Shown here piece by piece: positions 42,673 through 52,138 of a stretch of DNA of 64,000 nt. Within the stretch, counting starts at the first letter, position 1; every line of letters begins with the position of its first letter. The position numbers and the translations under genes were made by a program. This DNA comes from Micrococcaceae bacterium Sec5.8. Its GTDB lineage: Bacteria; Actinomycetota; Actinomycetes; Actinomycetales; Micrococcaceae. Location: NCBI GenBank assembly GCA_039636775.1, contig CP143429.1:3782001-3846000 (forward strand), given 5' to 3'. A model generated the notes under the pieces. That model saw only the letters and a program-made list of their open reading frames with translations, was not told the DNA's origin and did no database searches.

Positions 42673-43353
42673 ATGAACACCGGATCCCTTGTCCGCGGCG
42701 GCAACCGGCGTGCCCGGCGCAGCCGGCTCCGCCTGGTTGCCATGCTTTTCGCCGGGTTGCTGGCGGCCACGGCCACCGGCGCGACCGGCAACTGGGTGGA
42801 GGCTCCGGCGGTCGGCTGGGGCGCTGCCTCACTGACCTACGTGGTGTGGGTCTGGGTGGTGATCGGTCGTTTTAATCCGGCCGAAACCCGGTCACATGCC
42901 ACCGCCGAGGATCCGTCCCGCAGGATCACTGACCTGCTCATCCTGGCGGCAAACGTCGCCAGCCTGGGCGCGGTGGCCGCCGTCGTGGTCGATTCCCATG
43001 CCGGCGGCGCCTCCCGGTTCGCGGGCGGACTGCTTGCGCTGGCGTCCGTGGCCCTGTCCTGGCTGCTGGTGCAGACACTGTTCACGCTCCGGTATGCGGC
43101 GCTGTACTACAGCACGGGTGGGAAGGCCGGTTCTGCCGTGGGCGGCATCGACTTCAACCAGGAACGCCACCCGCAGTACACCGACTTTGCCTACCTCGCG
43201 ACGAGCCTCGGCATGACCTACCAGGTCTCCGACACGGCCCTGCAGAACCACGGCATCCGGGCTGAGGCGCTCAAGCACAGCCTGCTGTCCTACCTCTTTG
43301 GCACCGTCATCCTCGCCACGACGATCAGTCTCGTGATCAACCTGGCCTTCTGA
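42673..43353 (+). CDS. DUF1345 family membrane protein
   Basis: A 226-residue integral membrane protein with about five helices. The block SWLLVQTLFTLRYAALYYSTGGKAGSAVGGIDFNQERHPQYTDFAYLATSLGMTYQVSDT is characteristic of DUF1345, including the DFAYxxxxxGMTFQVSD signature. Function of the family is unknown. The ATG at 42673 follows a GGGGA site. Divergent from rpsF and convergent with the aminopeptidase gene. Confidence 0.9.
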   Translation: MNTGSLVRGGNRRARRSRLRLVAMLFAGLLAATATGATGNWVEAPAVGWGAASLTYVVWVWVVIGRFNPAETRSHATAEDPSRRITDLLILAANVASLGAVAAVVVDSHAGGASRFAGGLLALASVALSWLLVQTLFTLRYAALYYSTGGKAGSAVGGIDFNQERHPQYTDFAYLATSLGMTYQVSDTALQNHGIRAEALKHSLLSYLFGTVILATTISLVINLAF

Positions 43354-43384
43354 CCTGCAGAGCGGCCGTAGATCCGTCCCGCGG

Positions 43385-44695
43385 CTACGCCGCCGTGCGG
43401 AAGAACAACGCGGTCACCCTCGCGAGCCGGTGCGGGTCCTCGACCCCGCACAGTTCCCGGGCCGAATGCATCGACAGGAGGGGCACACCGACGTCGACTG
43501 TCCGGATCCCGAGGCGGGTGGCGGTCAGCGGGCCGATCGTGGAGCCGCAGGGCATCACGTTGTTGGAGACGAACTCCTGGTAAGGAATGCCGGCGCCGGC
43601 GCACAGCCGCGCCCAGAGGGCTGCCCCCGTGGCATCCGTGGCGTAGCGCTGGTTGGCGTTGATCTTCAGCAGCGGGCCGCCGTTCAAAGCCGGCCGGTTA
43701 GCCGGATCGTGCCGTTCGGGGTAGTTGGGATGGACGGCATGACCGGCGTCGGCGGAAACGCAGAACGACGCCGCCAAAGCCTGCCGCCGCTGGCTCGCCG
43801 TGGCGCCCAGGCCGTCGGAAATGCGCACCAGCACGTCTTCGAGGATGGGACCGCTCGCGCCGGACCGGGAGGCGGAGCCGATCTCCTCATGATCGAAAGC
43901 GGCCAGAACGGCGATCGGCGCCCCCGGAGGCAGCGGCGCGTCGGCGTGGTCTATCAGTGCGGTCAGCCCGGCATGGGTCGCCGACAGGTTGTCCAGCCGA
44001 CCGGAGGCGAAGAACTCACCGTTCGCGCCGAAGACAGCGGGTGCCTGGGTGTCGGCGATGACGACGTCGTAGCCGCCGATCAGGGCAGCGTCAACATCCG
44101 CGCCGGCCACCCGGGCCGCCAGCAGGCCCAGCAGGTCGTTAGCGGCAGGGTCCCCCAGGCCATAGACCGGGTTCATATGCTGCTGCTTGTCCAGGGCCAG
44201 CCCCTCGTTCACGGCACGGTCCAGGTGGATGGCGAGCTGCGGGAACCGCAGCAGCGGCCCGGTGGCGGTGAGGTGCTCGGTGCCGTCCACCATCACCAGG
44301 CGTCCGGCGAGCTGCAGTTCCCGGTCCAGCCAGGAGTTCAGCAACGGTCCGCCGTACACCTCGACGCCAGCCTGCAGCCAGCCGAATTTGCCGGTGGTGG
44401 GTCTGGGTTTGAGCTTGAACGAGGGGGAGTCCGTGTGGGCTCCGAGGATGTTGAACCCGGTGGTGGGACCGGCCGTCTCCGGCGTGACCCAGGCGATGAT
44501 GGCGCCGTCGCGGATGACATAAAACTTCCCGGCGCCGGCGGGCAGGTCCCAGTGCTGCAGCTCATCAAGGGCGGTGAATCCTGCGCCGTTCAGCCGGCGG
44601 GCGGCTTCGTGGACGGCGTGGAAGCTCGACGGTGACGCGGTGACGTACGCGCCGAGGTCTTGGATGTGGGCTGCGGCATTGGTCTGGAAGGGCAT
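43385..44695 (-). CDS. M18 family aminopeptidase
   Basis: Cytosolic zinc aminopeptidase of 436 residues of the aspartyl-aminopeptidase (ApeB/DAP) family, which removes N-terminal acidic residues from peptides. Metal and catalytic residues sit in ILGAHTDSPSFKLKP (His, Asp), AFDHEEIGSASRSGASGP (the Glu pair), and SADAGHAVHPNYPERHD (His), followed by LKINANQRYATDA and the C-terminal MHSARELCGVEDP block. Full length for the family. It stands alone; its start ATG is at 44695. Confidence 0.93.
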   Translation of the reverse strand: MPFQTNAAAHIQDLGAYVTASPSSFHAVHEAARRLNGAGFTALDELQHWDLPAGAGKFYVIRDGAIIAWVTPETAGPTTGFNILGAHTDSPSFKLKPRPTTGKFGWLQAGVEVYGGPLLNSWLDRELQLAGRLVMVDGTEHLTATGPLLRFPQLAIHLDRAVNEGLALDKQQHMNPVYGLGDPAANDLLGLLAARVAGADVDAALIGGYDVVIADTQAPAVFGANGEFFASGRLDNLSATHAGLTALIDHADAPLPPGAPIAVLAAFDHEEIGSASRSGASGPILEDVLVRISDGLGATASQRRQALAASFCVSADAGHAVHPNYPERHDPANRPALNGGPLLKINANQRYATDATGAALWARLCAGAGIPYQEFVSNNVMPCGSTIGPLTATRLGIRTVDVGVPLLSMHSARELCGVEDPHRLARVTALFFRTAA

Positions 44696-44768
44696 GGCTC
44701 CGAGTCTAACGCTGCGCCCCGCGGCCGGTTGCCCTATGCCGGTTGCCCTATACGGGACAAACAGAAGC

Positions 44769-44809
44769 GGGCGGCGCAGAGGCCGGCGAATCCGGCCCCT
44801 GCGCCGCCC
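44769..44809 (-). terminator. Terminator-like hairpin after the amino-acid permease
   Basis: Arms of 18 bases (44769-44786 and 44792-44809) match at 17 positions around a five-base loop. It begins 33 bases after the permease stop, and on the minus strand it is followed by the U-rich stretch cttctgtttg. Confidence 0.75.
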
Positions 44810-44841
44810 GGGCGGCCTGTCGTGGTTCTGACGCCGCTAAG

Positions 44842-46269
44842 TTAGGACACCGGGCCGGCAGCCGCGCCGGCATCAACCGTCTCGGTCCCGGAGGTTCCCG
44901 GCTCGCCGGCCGGGGACTTTCCGCCGTGCTTCCGGTAACGCCATACGCCCACCCCGACCACGACGGCGGCGAGGGCCAGCGAGAGGAGCAGTGATTCGCG
45001 GGTGGTCTCCAGGATGACCATGCCGATCAGCAGGGCGGCGATGCTGATGATGGCCACCCAGGTCAGGTAGGGGAAGAGCCACATCTTGAGCTGCAGGTCC
45101 TTGGCCGCGGCTCCCATTCGGCGCCGCAGGATCAATTGCGAGCTTGCGATCACCAGCCAGACGAACAAGGCGATGGCTCCTGAGGTGTTGACCAGGAACA
45201 GGAAAACGGTGTCGGGGGCGATGTAGTTCAGTCCCACAGTGATGAAGCCGACCACAGTGGAGGCCAGGACGGCTGCAGCAGGGACGCCGCGCCTGGAAAT
45301 CCGCATCCAGGCGCGCGGTGCGTCGCCACGGCGGGAGAGGGAGAACAGCATCCGGCTTGCGGTGTAGAGGCCGGAGTTGAGGCAGGACAGCACCGAGGTC
45401 AGAACCACGATGTCCATGATGGTGCCGGCGCCGGGGATACCGAACAGCTCGATGACAGCAACGTACGGGCTCTTGGCGACGGAGGCCGAGTTCCAGGGCA
45501 GGAGGGTGACCACTACCGCGATGGAGCCGATGTAGAAGACGAGGATGCGCCAGACGGTGGATTTCACGGCCTTCTTGACGGCGTCGACCGGGTTTTCGGA
45601 CTCGCCCGCGGCAATGGTGGCGATCTCAGCTCCGAAGAAGGAGAAGACAACCACCAGGATGCCGGCCAGCACGGCGCCCGGACCGTTCGGCATGAAGCCG
45701 CCGTTGTTCAACAGGTTGCTCACGCCGGGGGCGGGAACGCCCGGGATCAGGCCCAGGATGGCGGCGACGCCGAAGAGCAGGAACAGCGATATGGCCGCAA
45801 CCTTGATGGAGGCAAACCAGAACTCGAACTCGCCAAAGGATTTCACCGAGCCCAGGTTGGTAAGGGTCAGCAACACCATCAGCAGCAGGGCCCAGACCCA
45901 CTGGTCAATTCCCGGCACCCAGCGGTGCATGATCGCAGCGCCGGCGGTGGCCTCGATGCCCAGGACAATGATCCAGAACCAGGCGTACAGCCAGCCGATG
46001 CTGAAGCCGGCCCAGCGGCCCAAGGCCTTATCCGCATAGGTCGAGAACGACCCGGTTTCCGGGTTGGCCGCCGCCATCTCGCCAAGCATCCGCATGACCA
46101 GGATGACAACAAGGCCGGCTGCCATGTAGGCGACCAGGATTCCCGGTCCGGCCTGCTGAATGGCTGCACCGGAGCCGACAAACAGGCCGGCACCGATCAC
46201 CCCGGCGATGGCAATCATGGACAAGTGCCTGGGTTTCAGGGACTTGGAGAGTTGCTGGTCAGCCTGCAT
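44842..46269 (-). CDS. Amino-acid permease (GabP/AAT-type, APC superfamily)
   Basis: Cytoplasmic-membrane permease of 475 residues with twelve predicted helices. The opening LKPRHLSMIAIAGVIGAGLFVGSGAAIQQAGPGILVAYM is the AAT-family signature, with the unwound first helix GVIGAGLFVGSG that binds the amino-acid backbone, followed by GSFSTYADKALGRWAGFSIGWLYW-like and SFFGAEIATIAAGESENP blocks. Closest in feel to 4-aminobutyrate or aromatic amino-acid permeases; substrate not certain. The ATG at 46269 has an AAAGGA site upstream. It is monocistronic by its terminator. Confidence 0.9.
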   Translation of the reverse strand: MQADQQLSKSLKPRHLSMIAIAGVIGAGLFVGSGAAIQQAGPGILVAYMAAGLVVILVMRMLGEMAAANPETGSFSTYADKALGRWAGFSIGWLYAWFWIIVLGIEATAGAAIMHRWVPGIDQWVWALLLMVLLTLTNLGSVKSFGEFEFWFASIKVAAISLFLLFGVAAILGLIPGVPAPGVSNLLNNGGFMPNGPGAVLAGILVVVFSFFGAEIATIAAGESENPVDAVKKAVKSTVWRILVFYIGSIAVVVTLLPWNSASVAKSPYVAVIELFGIPGAGTIMDIVVLTSVLSCLNSGLYTASRMLFSLSRRGDAPRAWMRISRRGVPAAAVLASTVVGFITVGLNYIAPDTVFLFLVNTSGAIALFVWLVIASSQLILRRRMGAAAKDLQLKMWLFPYLTWVAIISIAALLIGMVILETTRESLLLSLALAAVVVGVGVWRYRKHGGKSPAGEPGTSGTETVDAGAAAGPVS

Positions 46270-46465
46270 AAGGCGCCGTCCTTTTGTGAATTGTGCGGGT
46301 CCGCAGGTGGATAGAAGAGATATGTGGGGCGGACCACATCGTCGTTTCACCCTAAACCCGGCCCCGCACGTCGCGTCCTGTGCGATCTCACATATTACGG
46401 CGGCGAAGGCGGGGCACACTGCCAAGAAGAAGGCCCGTGAGGCAAAGAAAGTTGCGTCACGGGCA

Positions 46466-46496
46466 ATTTCGAAATGTGCCTGAAACCACTGTTTCA
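46466..46496. promoter_or_regulatory. Palindromes upstream of the amino-acid permease
   Basis: A perfect tgaaac-cact-gtttca (46481-46496) and a perfect atttcgaaat (46466-46475) lie about 200 bases upstream of the permease start in an AT-rich pocket. They may be binding sites for a regulator not present in this window. The rest of the 293-base gap shows no gene. Confidence 0.35.
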
Positions 46497-46562
46497 AGCA
46501 TTTCCCGCGCGCAGACGTCCCGGGGGTCCTTTAGGGATCGAGGGTTTGCGGCCCCCTACTGT

Positions 46563-47294
46563 TCAGTAGTCCGGGTTGCTTGGCACCACCAGGCCGGTTT
46601 CGTAGGCGTAGACCACTGCCTGGACCCGGTCACGCAGGTGAAGCTTGGTAAGGATCCGCCTTACATGTGTTTTGACGGTGGCCTCGGCGAGGAAGTACCG
46701 GTGCGCGATCTCGGCGTTGGAGAGCCCCTCCGCCATCGCTCCGAGCATCTCGGTTTCACGCGGGGTGAGGTCCTCCAGCAGCGGATCCCTGGCGGGCCGG
46801 ACCCCGCCGGGGGCGGCCCTCCGGTCCGACGCTGCTGCACCGGCCCGGACGTAGGCTTCGAGCAGACGGCGGGTGACGCGCGGTGCCACCACGGCGTCGC
46901 CGCTCGCCACGACCCGCACGGCATGGATCAGTTCGGCGGGAGCCACGTCTTTGAGCAGGAACGCTGACGCGCCGGCCTGTAGCCCGGCGAACGCGTACTC
47001 ATCCAGGTCAAAAGTGGTGAGGATGATGATCTTCGTGTGGGCTGCGGCGGCGGTGATGGCCCGGGTGGCTTCGATTCCATCCAGTACCGGCATCCGCACA
47101 TCCATCAGCACGACGTCAGGTCCCAGGGCGCGCACCTGGCGGACCGCATCGGCGCCGTCGGACGCCTCGCCAACAATGCTGAGATCGTCCTCGCCCTCAA
47201 GGATCAGGCGGAAGCCCATCCGCAGAAGTGGCTGGTCATCGACCAGCAGTACGCGGATCCGCCCTGATCCCTCCGCCGATTCATGGTGACTCAT
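46563..47294 (-). CDS. LuxR/NarL-type response regulator
   Basis: Two-component response regulator of 243 residues. The receiver has the acidic pair in VLLVDDQPLLRMGF, the phospho-acceptor Asp in DVVLMDVRMP, and the conserved Thr/Lys (LTTFD, FLLKD). After a 30-residue linker, the GerE-type HTH reads LTPRETEMLGAMAEGLSNAEIAHRYFLAEATVKTHVRRILTKL. It starts within the stop of its kinase gene (ATGA). Likely target: the ABC transporter genes immediately upstream. Confidence 0.93.
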   Translation of the reverse strand: MSHHESAEGSGRIRVLLVDDQPLLRMGFRLILEGEDDLSIVGEASDGADAVRQVRALGPDVVLMDVRMPVLDGIEATRAITAAAAHTKIIILTTFDLDEYAFAGLQAGASAFLLKDVAPAELIHAVRVVASGDAVVAPRVTRRLLEAYVRAGAAASDRRAAPGGVRPARDPLLEDLTPRETEMLGAMAEGLSNAEIAHRYFLAEATVKTHVRRILTKLHLRDRVQAVVYAYETGLVVPSNPDY

Positions 47295-48622
47295 GTGCCC
47301 TGCTTTCCGTTGTCGCCGTTCCAGTGCAGCACGGCGTGCACGCGCCAGCCGTGATCGCCGCTCCGACCCGCCTGCACCGCGCCCGCGTAGATGCGCGCCC
47401 GCTCCAGCATGCCCGCAAGGCCTTGCCCGGCGCCCCCTGACCTGTCGGGGTCCCGGGCACCCTGCACGCTGATGGCGCCGGCGTCATCGACGGTGCCCTT
47501 GCCGTCATCGATGACGTCGATGGTGACCCTCGGACCGTTCCGGGCGATCACCACGTCCACGCGGCCCAGCGAACGGCCGTAGCGCAGCGCGTTCGTCAGC
47601 GACTCCTGCACGATCCGGTAGACCGTCAACTGGAACGCGGCGTCGTCCGGCAGCGACGGGCCGGTGTGCCTGTAGTGCAGCGGAAGTCCCGCCATGCGGA
47701 AACCTTGCAGCAGCTTGGCCAGGCTGTCCCCCGCCGCGAGCGGTTCGCGCGGAGCCTGCCCGGGGGTCACGTCTTCGCGTAAGACGCCCAGGACACGCCG
47801 CATGTCCGCCAGTGCGGTGCGGCCGGTGCGGGAAAGTTCCGCGAGTACCACGGCTGCCCTCGCCGGGTCTTTTTGAACCACGACGGCGGCCCCATCCGAC
47901 AGGCTGATCATGACTGTGAGCGAGTGTGCCACGACGTCGTGCATTTCCCGGGCAATGCGGTTGCGTTCCGTGACCGAGCCAAGCCGCGTGGCCCGGGCCG
48001 CCCAGGCGGCGACCTCGTGCTCATGTTCGCGCCGCTGCCGGACCGAAACGCCGAGCCCGGTGGCTATGACGTTCGAGAGCGAGATGCTGATGCCGGCGGC
48101 GATGCTGCTGATCAACTGGAAGTTCTCCGGCGTGTTCACCCCCATGTCCGGCAGCCTGCCGTCCAGCGGACCCACGGCAAGCACCAGATACAGGAACACC
48201 AGCGGCGCAGTGGCGGCCGTCAGGCACCCCAGCGCGACCCTGCGGGTGCGGGCCGCGGCCACGGAGTACAGCGCAAACCACAGCCCGGCCGCAACGTTCG
48301 AACCCCACGGATGCAGCAGCGTCACCGCCAATTCAAGGACCGCCACGGCAGCCACTACTGCCACCGGGTGGCTTCGCCGCAGCGCCAGGGCGGCCGCAGC
48401 GGCACCGAGCAGCACAGCGACGGGCCAGACGCCGTCGCGCACTGATCCCTCGGCGGTGGGAATCACCAGCAGCAGGTAGCAGGCCACAACGATGGCATCC
48501 ATGGCGCGTGGATGCTGGAGCAGGTAACGCCGGATCCGGCCCCGGCGCCGGGCGGTGATCTCCGCAAAGGACGCGTCGGCCTGACCGGCCGGCGCGTCCT
48601 TTGGAGGAACTGCATCCATCAT
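47291..48622 (-). CDS. Membrane sensor histidine kinase (HisKA_3 type)
   Basis: A 443-residue kinase with about five N-terminal membrane helices (residues 38-190) and a short loop-type sensor, as in DesK/LiaS-like kinases. The phospho-accepting histidine is in ERNRIAREMHDVVAHSLTVMI; the ATPase domain shows VYRIVQESLTNALRYG, VTIDVIDDGKG and GGAGQGLAGMLERARIYAG. It overlaps the response-regulator gene by four bases and follows the ABC exporter genes, a common signal-transporter cassette, perhaps for envelope stress or antimicrobial agents. Confidence 0.92.
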   Translation of the reverse strand: MMDAVPPKDAPAGQADASFAEITARRRGRIRRYLLQHPRAMDAIVVACYLLLVIPTAEGSVRDGVWPVAVLLGAAAAALALRRSHPVAVVAAVAVLELAVTLLHPWGSNVAAGLWFALYSVAAARTRRVALGCLTAATAPLVFLYLVLAVGPLDGRLPDMGVNTPENFQLISSIAAGISISLSNVIATGLGVSVRQRREHEHEVAAWAARATRLGSVTERNRIAREMHDVVAHSLTVMISLSDGAAVVVQKDPARAAVVLAELSRTGRTALADMRRVLGVLREDVTPGQAPREPLAAGDSLAKLLQGFRMAGLPLHYRHTGPSLPDDAAFQLTVYRIVQESLTNALRYGRSLGRVDVVIARNGPRVTIDVIDDGKGTVDDAGAISVQGARDPDRSGGAGQGLAGMLERARIYAGAVQAGRSGDHGWRVHAVLHWNGDNGKQGT

Positions 48623-48644
48623 GTTCTGAGCCTAGACGGTGGGC

Positions 48645-49535
48645 CTAGACGTCCCGCCGTTTCAACAGCACGCCGGCCAGAACCACCGGAATGACAACCC
48701 ACGCGCCCAGCACCAGGGCCGCCTGCCAGGCTTCCAGGGTGTCCGGCATGTGCTGTGCGGCTGTCATCGGTTCCACCGTATTGCCGGGCAGGTATTTGCG
48801 GGCCTCGACGAAAAAGTCGCCCGGGATCAGCTGGAAGGCAATGGGCGCCACGAAGAACAATCCGACCAGGCTCATGATGCCGCCGGCGGAGTTGCGGATC
48901 AGCGAGCCCAACGCCATGCCGATTGCTGCGACGGCCGCGACGTAGAGGCTGTTCACGAGCAGCAGTTTCACCGACTGGGAGCTGGCGAGGTCCAGCTTGA
49001 GGTTGTAGTTCTCCAGAATGGGCAGTGACACGAGGCCGGCCAGGTACACGGACACTGCGGTGAGGACGAACGCCGTCACCATGACCACCAGCAGTTTCGC
49101 AGCATATGCCGGGATCCGTTGGGGAACGGCAGCGAAGGTGGAGCGGGCCATGCCCGTGGTGAATTCGGAGCTCATCAGCAGCACTCCCAGCGAGCCCAGG
49201 ATCAGTTGGGCAAAGGCGATGCCGGACGTGGGGACGCCGACGGCCAGGTCCGCGCCCTGGGCGGCGAAGGCGGCCGCCGCCTCCGGGTCGCTGGCCGCCG
49301 CCTCCGAAAACTGTCCGGTTCCCCAGGCGGAAAGGGCTCCGAAGCCGACGACCACCAAAACGGTGCTGCCAAGCAGGATCACGGTGGAAAGGAGGGTGCG
49401 GAACTTGATGAATTCGGAGTTCAGCACCCGCAAGAAACTGGGCCCGGGCCCGGTGCTGGTGGCGGATACTTTGCCGGCGGGGGCATCGGCCGTATGCGCG
49501 CCGCGGGGGGACGGTTCAAGGGTGGTTGAGCTCAT
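48645..49535 (-). CDS. ABC-2 type exporter permease
   Basis: A 296-residue membrane subunit with about six helices and a 35-residue N-terminal cytosolic tail. The block RVLNSEFIKFRTLLSTVILLGSTVLVV and SSEFTTGMARSTFAAVPQRIPAYAAKLLVVM is typical of actinobacterial ABC-2 permeases next to CcmA-type ATPases. It begins three bases after the ATPase stop and lies 22 bases before the histidine kinase gene, so the four genes probably form one transcript. Confidence 0.88.
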   Translation of the reverse strand: MSSTTLEPSPRGAHTADAPAGKVSATSTGPGPSFLRVLNSEFIKFRTLLSTVILLGSTVLVVVGFGALSAWGTGQFSEAAASDPEAAAAFAAQGADLAVGVPTSGIAFAQLILGSLGVLLMSSEFTTGMARSTFAAVPQRIPAYAAKLLVVMVTAFVLTAVSVYLAGLVSLPILENYNLKLDLASSQSVKLLLVNSLYVAAVAAIGMALGSLIRNSAGGIMSLVGLFFVAPIAFQLIPGDFFVEARKYLPGNTVEPMTAAQHMPDTLEAWQAALVLGAWVVIPVVLAGVLLKRRDV

Positions 49536-49538
49536 GGC

Positions 49539-50483
49539 TTAGTTGCCTCCGGTCTGGACGGGGGCGGCGCCGCCCGTGGTGATCAGCGAGTGGTATTCGA
49601 CCTCGTCCTTGGTCAGTTCCATGTAGGCCTCCTCCAGGCTGGCCTGCAGCGGGGTGAGTTCGTAGACCATGACGTGGTTCTCAAGGGCGGCCCGGGCGAT
49701 CCCGCGCGGATCCAGGCCGGTGACCTCGAGCAATTCAGTTTCTTGCAGCTCCACGGACACCCCGTCGCGGGCGAGCAGGCGCATCAGCTGGTCCGGCGCG
49801 TCTGTGCGGACGCGCGTGCGGATCTGGCCCTTGCCGGTGATGATGTCCTGGATCGGCGCGTCGGCGATGATCCGGCCGCGGCCAATGACGATCAGGTGGT
49901 CCGCGGTGACGGCCATTTCGCTCATCAGGTGGCTGGAGAGGAAGACCGTGCGCCCCTCGGAGGCCAGATATTTCACGAGGTTGCGGACCCAGACGACACC
50001 CTCGGGATCCAGACCGTTGACCGGCTCGTCCAGGATGATGGTCTGCGGATCGCCGAGCAGCGCGGCGGCGATCCCGAGCCGCTGCCCCATGCCGAGCGAG
50101 AAGCCGCCGACCTTCTTCTTGGCCACATCGGCCAGTCCCGTCATCTCGATGACGTCGTGGACACGCTTCTTGGGGATGCTGTGCGTGGCTGCCATGGCGC
50201 GGAGGTGGTTGTACGCGGAGCGGCTGGTGTGGACGGCTTTGGCGTCAAGCAGCGCGCCGACGTCCCGCAGCGGGGCGGCGTGCCGGGCAAAGGGGGCGCC
50301 GTTGACGGTGACGGTGCCCGACGTCGGCCGGTCCAGTCCCATGATCATGCGCATGGTGGTGGACTTGCCGGCGCCGTTCGGGCCCAGGAAGCCGGTGACC
50401 CGGCCGGCTTGGACGGTGAAGTTGACGCCGGCGACGGCGGTTTTATCGCCGTAAACCTTGGTCAGGCCTCGTGCTTCGATCAT
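49539..50483 (-). CDS. ABC exporter ATP-binding protein
   Basis: A 314-residue CcmA-class ATPase. Walker A GPNGAGKST, Q-loop GALLDAKAVHTSRSAYNHL, signature FSLGMGQRLGIAAALL, Walker B TIILDEPVNGLDPEG and SSHLMSEM are visible; the C-terminal domain follows. It resembles bacitracin/lantibiotic-immunity ATPases. First gene of the ATPase-permease-kinase-regulator series. The 97 bases upstream carry short tcaggga direct repeats of no known role. Confidence 0.92.
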   Translation of the reverse strand: MIEARGLTKVYGDKTAVAGVNFTVQAGRVTGFLGPNGAGKSTTMRMIMGLDRPTSGTVTVNGAPFARHAAPLRDVGALLDAKAVHTSRSAYNHLRAMAATHSIPKKRVHDVIEMTGLADVAKKKVGGFSLGMGQRLGIAAALLGDPQTIILDEPVNGLDPEGVVWVRNLVKYLASEGRTVFLSSHLMSEMAVTADHLIVIGRGRIIADAPIQDIITGKGQIRTRVRTDAPDQLMRLLARDGVSVELQETELLEVTGLDPRGIARAALENHVMVYELTPLQASLEEAYMELTKDEVEYHSLITTGGAAPVQTGGN

Positions 50484-50580
50484 GGAAGCGTTCCTTTGGT
50501 AGCAGTGGGGTTCTTGTATCCACCACGCTACGGGGGCGCAGGGCCGAATTCGCCGGTCTCAGGGATGATTCAGGGACGAC

Positions 50581-52110
50581 TCAGGGTAGTCCGGGAGGAT
50601 GACGGCTCGGGTCTCGCACTGCGGGAGAATAATACGTCAGGGCGCCCGGCAGCACCGAAAACTCGACGCTTCGCACCCCGGGCATGACCTCCCCGTCCAC
50701 CGCCAACACCATGGTGGTGTCCCCGGGCTCCACCCGGATGGTGCTGGATTCGCTGAGATGGGTGATCCGCGACGTCGCGACCGTGCCGGTAAGCACCGAC
50801 CACAGCAACCGGAGCCGGGCAAAGGATTCATCCGCGGTGATCATGCGCAGGTCCAGGACGCCGTCGTCCAGCACCGGCCGGATAAGCGGGGCATGGTCGC
50901 GCGGGAAGTACCGCCCACGGCCGACGTACAGGATCCAGAGTTTGTGCCGCACCCCGTCAACGATCAGCGTGGTGGGCCGCTCCGCGGCGAACGTCCGGAA
51001 CATCGCAATCACCCCGGCCAGAGGTTTGCCGAGCGCTGGCTGGAGCATCTCGCGCCGCCGGACCAGGTTGGGGTACAGCCCGATGCTCGCCGTGTTGAGC
51101 ATGGTCAGGCGCACAAGTTCGGGGCGGTCAGGGAGCCCGCGCTCCACCGCCACCGATCCCAGGTCAGCCCGTGCCGCTTCCCCGCCGGTAGCAGCCGCGA
51201 CGGCCGCCGCCAGGGTGGGGGTCCCCGCATCCCGGGCGAAGTGGTTCAGCGTTCCGCCCGGAAGAACCAGGAGGGGCAGCGAATGCCCGACGGCGACAGC
51301 GGCCGCCGTTCCCACTGTTCCATCGCCGCCCCAGACACCAAGGGCCGCGACCTCAGGCCGCAGCGCGACGCGGGCAATCTCCGCGATAAGGTCCTCGCCC
51401 TGGGCGACCTCCCGTATATGCGCTTTGGGGAATATTTGTTGGAGAGCTGCTGCCGTCTCCTGCGAGTAGGAGCCGCCGAGCGTGTTGACCGCTATGCCCA
51501 GGCCTGCACCTTCCGGCAGCTCGGCGGCCTTCACGGCGGTCCGCCGTGTCGGTGGGAAGGGTGGCCGGACGGGCCACCAGGATCGCGTGATGAGGGCCGA
51601 CCCTGCGCCGATCGCCGATCCGAAGAACACGTCCGAGGGCCAGTGGGCACCGGTATGGACACGGGAGTAGGCAACGCCCGCCGCCACCGGCGCGAGGGCC
51701 GCTCCGAGGATGGGCCGGAGAAGGCCGACGCCGAGGGCGAACGCCACGGCCGAGGCCGAGTGGCCCGAGGGCATCGAGGAACTGGTGGGCTGCGGGTGGA
51801 CAAACCGGTAGGACGGAAGGTGTTCCGGGAGCGGCCGTGTCCGCGGCAACAATGTCTTGAAGACCAGGTTCGTGACCCCGGAGGCCACCGCCTGCGCCAA
51901 CACCCCGTGCAGGGCGGCACGCCGGGTCCGTCCCGGAAAGAGGCCCATCACAGCGGCGACGCCGAACCAGAGCTTGCCCTGGTTGGCCGCGGCGGAGAGA
52001 CGCCGGAAAAAGGTGTCATGGTCTCCGCCGGGGAGGCCGGAAACGCCACGCACGATCTTCCGGTCGAATGCCCCAAGCCGTCCCCTGACTTTCCGCAGCA
52101 AGCTTCGCAT
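50581..52110 (-). CDS. Bifunctional PAP2 phosphatase / diacylglycerol-kinase family protein
   Basis: A 509-residue fusion. The N-terminal half is an integral-membrane PAP2 phosphatase with the three motifs KTLLPRTRPLP (K-x6-RP), SMPSGHSASA (PSGH) and SRVHTGAHWPSDV (SR-x5-H-x3-D). The second half is a DagK-like lipid-kinase domain from about residue 215, with GVWGGDGTVGTAAAVAVG and VLPGGTLNHFARD. Such fusions are thought to remodel phospholipid or isoprenoid-phosphate pools. Both active sites look intact. It is upstream of a regulatory ABC/kinase cassette but not obviously linked to it. Confidence 0.9.
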   Translation of the reverse strand: MRSLLRKVRGRLGAFDRKIVRGVSGLPGGDHDTFFRRLSAAANQGKLWFGVAAVMGLFPGRTRRAALHGVLAQAVASGVTNLVFKTLLPRTRPLPEHLPSYRFVHPQPTSSSMPSGHSASAVAFALGVGLLRPILGAALAPVAAGVAYSRVHTGAHWPSDVFFGSAIGAGSALITRSWWPVRPPFPPTRRTAVKAAELPEGAGLGIAVNTLGGSYSQETAAALQQIFPKAHIREVAQGEDLIAEIARVALRPEVAALGVWGGDGTVGTAAAVAVGHSLPLLVLPGGTLNHFARDAGTPTLAAAVAAATGGEAARADLGSVAVERGLPDRPELVRLTMLNTASIGLYPNLVRRREMLQPALGKPLAGVIAMFRTFAAERPTTLIVDGVRHKLWILYVGRGRYFPRDHAPLIRPVLDDGVLDLRMITADESFARLRLLWSVLTGTVATSRITHLSESSTIRVEPGDTTMVLAVDGEVMPGVRSVEFSVLPGALTYYSPAVRDPSRHPPGLP

Positions 52111-52138
52111 CCGACCACCCTACTGCCGGAGCAGGGTC

